This document shows positions 23,485 through 25,635 of a DNA stretch of 25,635 nt, one piece after another. Position 1 is the stretch's first letter. Every line of letters starts with the position of its first letter. Source of the stretch: FEN-1219 sp036274615 (GTDB lineage: Bacteria > Pseudomonadota > Gammaproteobacteria > Steroidobacterales > Rariloculaceae); NCBI GenBank assembly GCA_036274615.1, contig DASUFK010000137.1:1-25635 (forward strand), in the 5' to 3' direction. A program made the translations under genes and the position numbers. The notes under the pieces are model-generated. The model did no database searches. It was not told where the DNA came from and saw nothing but the letters and a program-made list of their open reading frames with translations.

Positions 23485-24327
23485 ATGCCGCGCAACGAAA
23501 AAGCGATCCGCGTCCTCACATCGTCCACCAACACGCGCGAGCTCGCGCGCGCCGCGCAGGAGCTCGCCGCGAGCGCCGACGCCGACGATCAGGCGGCGCT
23601 CGGCGCCGCGCTGCGCAACTCGGCCCTGCAGGCCCGGCTCGATCCGCCCGACGCGGACTATGCGGGCGCCGAAGATCTGAACATCGCGCGGCCGTTGCGC
23701 ACGCTCGCCGGCAACCGCTCGCCGCTCGCGCGCGGCACGCTGACGACTTTGATCAACGATGCGACGTTCACCGAGGATCCCGATCGTTTCGACCTGCTGC
23801 TGCGGGCAACGGCCACGTGGCGCCCCCCGGACCCGGTGGTGGTGGCGTTCTGGCGAAGGGCCATGGACCCCGACGACGTGCACTTTCAAATCGCGGTGGC
23901 CGTGGCGACCGAGAACGCCACCGAGCCCGCTGTCGCGTTCTTCGAGTCGTGCTTACGCGACGCGCGCTACGACGACGAGACCAAGATCTCGTGGATGCGG
24001 CGCCCGTTGCTGATGCATCGCGTTGAGGAGCCGTTCCTCAAGATGAGCGAGCGGCTGCTGTCGACCGGTCCGCCGGCGCCGCTCGCGCGGCCGCTGCAAG
24101 CCGCGCTCGTCGAGGCGCTGTTCGACTTCAAGCAGGAAGAATGGTATCCGCCGCACAGTCCGCCCGTGCCGCCGCGCTGGACGGCCACCACTCCCGCGGG
24201 ACGCGACATTCTCCGCCGGATCGCCGCGTATGCGCGCAATACGCTCGGGCCCGGCGCCGAGCTCGAGACCGCGATCAAGGCCGTCGTAACCCAGCTCGAC
24301 GCGATCGACGGCACCCGGCCGCGCTGA
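23485..24327 (+). CDS. Uncharacterised helical-repeat-like protein
   Basis: I do not recognise this 280-residue protein. It has no signal peptide or membrane segment. It is rich in Ala, Arg and Leu in a pattern of amphipathic helices (TRELARAAQELAASADADDQ, DVHFQIAVAVATENATEP, RPLQAALVEALFDFKQEEW). This suggests a HEAT/ARM-like scaffold in the cytoplasm, which is an inference from composition only. A Pro-rich loop, YPPHSPPVPPRW, interrupts the C-terminal third. It starts 35 bp after the metzincin gene but has its own -10 hexamer, so it may be transcribed alone as well as by read-through. It could be a partner or inhibitor of the metzincin, but nothing in its sequence shows that. It converges with the VWA gene with 5 bp between stops. 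Confidence 0.65.
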   Translation: MPRNEKAIRVLTSSTNTRELARAAQELAASADADDQAALGAALRNSALQARLDPPDADYAGAEDLNIARPLRTLAGNRSPLARGTLTTLINDATFTEDPDRFDLLLRATATWRPPDPVVVAFWRRAMDPDDVHFQIAVAVATENATEPAVAFFESCLRDARYDDETKISWMRRPLLMHRVEEPFLKMSERLLSTGPPAPLARPLQAALVEALFDFKQEEWYPPHSPPVPPRWTATTPAGRDILRRIAAYARNTLGPGAELETAIKAVVTQLDAIDGTRPR

Positions 24328-24332
24328 CGGCG

Positions 24333-25358
24333 TCAGTTGCGGCTGCGGCGATTGCCGCGCTCCACCGGCAGCGCGACGAAAGTGCCGCCGTTGCGCTGGC
24401 AGAGCACACGCATCAGCGTGACGTAGTCCGTCGCGCTGTAGAGCTCGCCGGTGGCGGAATAGATCGACGGGAACGCGACGCCGTGAATGCGCACGCGGCG
24501 CCTGCCCGAGTTGTCGGTGCGATTGAGCCGGTCCACCTCGCGGACGACGGCGTTGATCGAGCCCGTGCCGGTGGCGAAGTCGTCGCTGTAGACGTAGAAC
24601 GAGATCTTCTTGTTCGGGTCGTACAGCTCGCGCAGCGCCGCGATGATTCCCTCGCGCGGATTCGAGTTCGAGAACGCGTCCCAGTTGCGCAGCGTGTCGA
24701 TGATGGTCTTGCGCTGCGTGGGGCTGTCCGGGATCCATTCGCGGCGGTAGCTCTTGAACATGTACTCGCCTTCGTCGTTCAGCACCTGGATGCCCTTGAC
24801 GGTGGGGTACACCTCGAGCGTCTCGCGGATCTGCTGCAGCACCTGGTCCCAGACGAACTGCTTCATGCTTCCCGACGTGTCGATCAAGAACACGATGTAT
24901 TCGCTGTCGACCGGGATGCCGCCCACCTTGTACTCGTCGGGCGCCGGCTTGTAGTCCGCGAGCAGCCGCTTCTGCTCCTCGGTGAGCGTCTGCTGCGCTT
25001 TCGCGAGCCGGTCCACGGCCTCGGTCGAGACCGAGGCCTCGCCCTGCGCCTTGAGCGTCTCGGAGCGCACCCGCGCCAGCAGCTTCTCCAGGTCCTCGAC
25101 CTTGAGCTTCGCGAGGTCGACGTCGGAGATCGTGGTGTTGCGGTCGCGCTGCACGACCTCGGTCTCGCCCAGGATGTCGTTGAGCTCCTGCTCGTACTTG
25201 GCGATCACGCCCGCGAGATTCTCCTTGCCCTCCTCGATCATGTGCGGATGGTCGTGCCGGCTCATCACGAGCAGCAGGATGATCGAGCCGAAGCCGCAGC
25301 AGATGCTGTCGAGGAAGGACATCGACAGCTGCTCCATCTCGCGACGGCGGCGTCTCAT
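24333..25358 (-). CDS. Membrane-anchored von Willebrand factor A protein with TolR-like anchor
   Basis: This 341-residue protein has a short basic cytoplasmic end (MRRRRREMEQ) and one membrane helix at 13-32, containing FLDSICCGFGSIILLLVM with Asp17 at its start. A charged coiled coil at about 42-135 leads to a VWA domain at about 152-325. Its metal-ion site DTSGS (D160, S162, S164) is intact. The helix with an early Asp recalls the TolR/ExbD/MotB anchors that pair with a proton channel. FLDxxxCGFG-type anchors on VWA proteins recur in bacteria, to my knowledge without a settled function. Its ATG overlaps the stop of another VWA gene (ATGA), and the cluster continues beyond the window's right edge, where a MotA/TolQ-like partner could lie. 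Confidence 0.82.
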   Translation of the reverse strand: MRRRRREMEQLSMSFLDSICCGFGSIILLLVMSRHDHPHMIEEGKENLAGVIAKYEQELNDILGETEVVQRDRNTTISDVDLAKLKVEDLEKLLARVRSETLKAQGEASVSTEAVDRLAKAQQTLTEEQKRLLADYKPAPDEYKVGGIPVDSEYIVFLIDTSGSMKQFVWDQVLQQIRETLEVYPTVKGIQVLNDEGEYMFKSYRREWIPDSPTQRKTIIDTLRNWDAFSNSNPREGIIAALRELYDPNKKISFYVYSDDFATGTGSINAVVREVDRLNRTDNSGRRRVRIHGVAFPSIYSATGELYSATDYVTLMRVLCQRNGGTFVALPVERGNRRSRN

Positions 25359-25635
25359 GGCCAGTCGTCGGCCGGAGCCAGCATCGACCCTCCCGTGCGC
25401 AGCGCCAGCATCCAGAACGCGGGCGCCGCCTTCGGGTCGCCCTCCATCGCCAGCAGGATCGTGTTCACCGGCACGCCCACCGGCAGCTCGCGCACCGCGC
25501 GATTGAAATGATCGAGGCGCTCGCGCCCGGTCGCGCCCTCGCGCGTGGGCTTGATCTGGCCCATCGTGGGCAGGCCGTCGGTCAGGAGATAGATGTTGTC
25601 GGGCTGCGGGTCGAGCATGCGCGCCGCCGCGAACG
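25355..25635 (-). CDS. von Willebrand factor A protein, C-terminal part (gene runs off the window)
   Basis: The frame is open to the right edge, so only the last 92 or so residues are visible. They show the second half of a VWA domain: NIYLLTDGLPTMG, followed by HFNRAVRELPVGVPVNTILLAMEG, then WMLALRTGGSMLAPADDWP at the C-terminus. The stop overlaps the ATG of the next VWA gene by 4 nt, so the two are probably translated together and may form a pair. The N-terminus, including any membrane anchor, lies outside the window. Confidence 0.75.
   Translation of the reverse strand, partial: FAAARMLDPQPDNIYLLTDGLPTMGQIKPTREGATGRERLDHFNRAVRELPVGVPVNTILLAMEGDPKAAPAFWMLALRTGGSMLAPADDWP

Noticed and set aside
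24324..24336. 13-bp palindrome CTGACGGCGTCAG containing both convergent stop codons
   Set aside because: It is too short to be a terminator, and the symmetry partly follows from two TGA stops facing each other.

Overview
The window is very GC-rich DNA (estimated by eye at about two thirds G+C), densely packed with genes on both strands. The gene content points to a gammaproteobacterium: a CpsG-type phosphomannomutase, Lon behind a sigma-32-like promoter, RlpA with a SPOR domain, UppP, split biotin genes, and a zinc-uptake operon with an outer-membrane barrel of a type I associate with Xanthomonadales-like genomes. I cannot name the genus. I saw no rRNA, tRNA, CRISPR array, integrase or intact insertion sequence. 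No gap between genes exceeds 300 bases.

Layout. Bases 2-1264 hold the 3' part of an acetolactate-synthase-type large subunit, followed by an 88-bp near-perfect palindrome that runs into the end of a Spx/ArsC-like gene (yffB). Divergent from yffB is a D-2-hydroxyacid dehydrogenase. bioA (minus) is divergent from cpsG, which is followed by a kinase-like/P-loop ATPase fusion and then lon with a terminator. A membrane protein follows, overlapping tail to tail with a minus-strand zinc operon (small His/Cys protein, outer-membrane barrel, ZnuA-like binding protein, ZnuB-like permease; no ATPase). bioF-bioD lies on the plus strand, then uppP and an OmpA-family glycine-zipper protein on the minus strand, separated by a 37-bp hairpin repeat. 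A PQQ-type sugar dehydrogenase and rlpA follow.

The last 6 kb is the accessory-looking part. A secreted DUF8021-like protein (minus) is divergent from a LysM/peptidoglycan-binding protein. That gene lies 3 bp upstream of a large metzincin-type metalloprotease with no signal peptide and a run of 12 prolines at its C-terminus. A helical-repeat-like protein of unknown function follows. Two overlapping von Willebrand A genes enter from the right edge on the minus strand; the complete one has a TolR/ExbD-like membrane anchor.

The most notable pattern across the window concerns gene starts. Five genes (yffB, the hydroxyacid dehydrogenase, bioA, bioF and the gene at 23485) each have a TANNNT hexamer exactly 7 nt before the ATG and no Shine-Dalgarno. 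This is what leaderless transcripts starting at the A of ATG would look like. Other genes in the same window (znuA, the barrel gene, the OmpA gene, the sugar dehydrogenase) have clear Shine-Dalgarno sequences.
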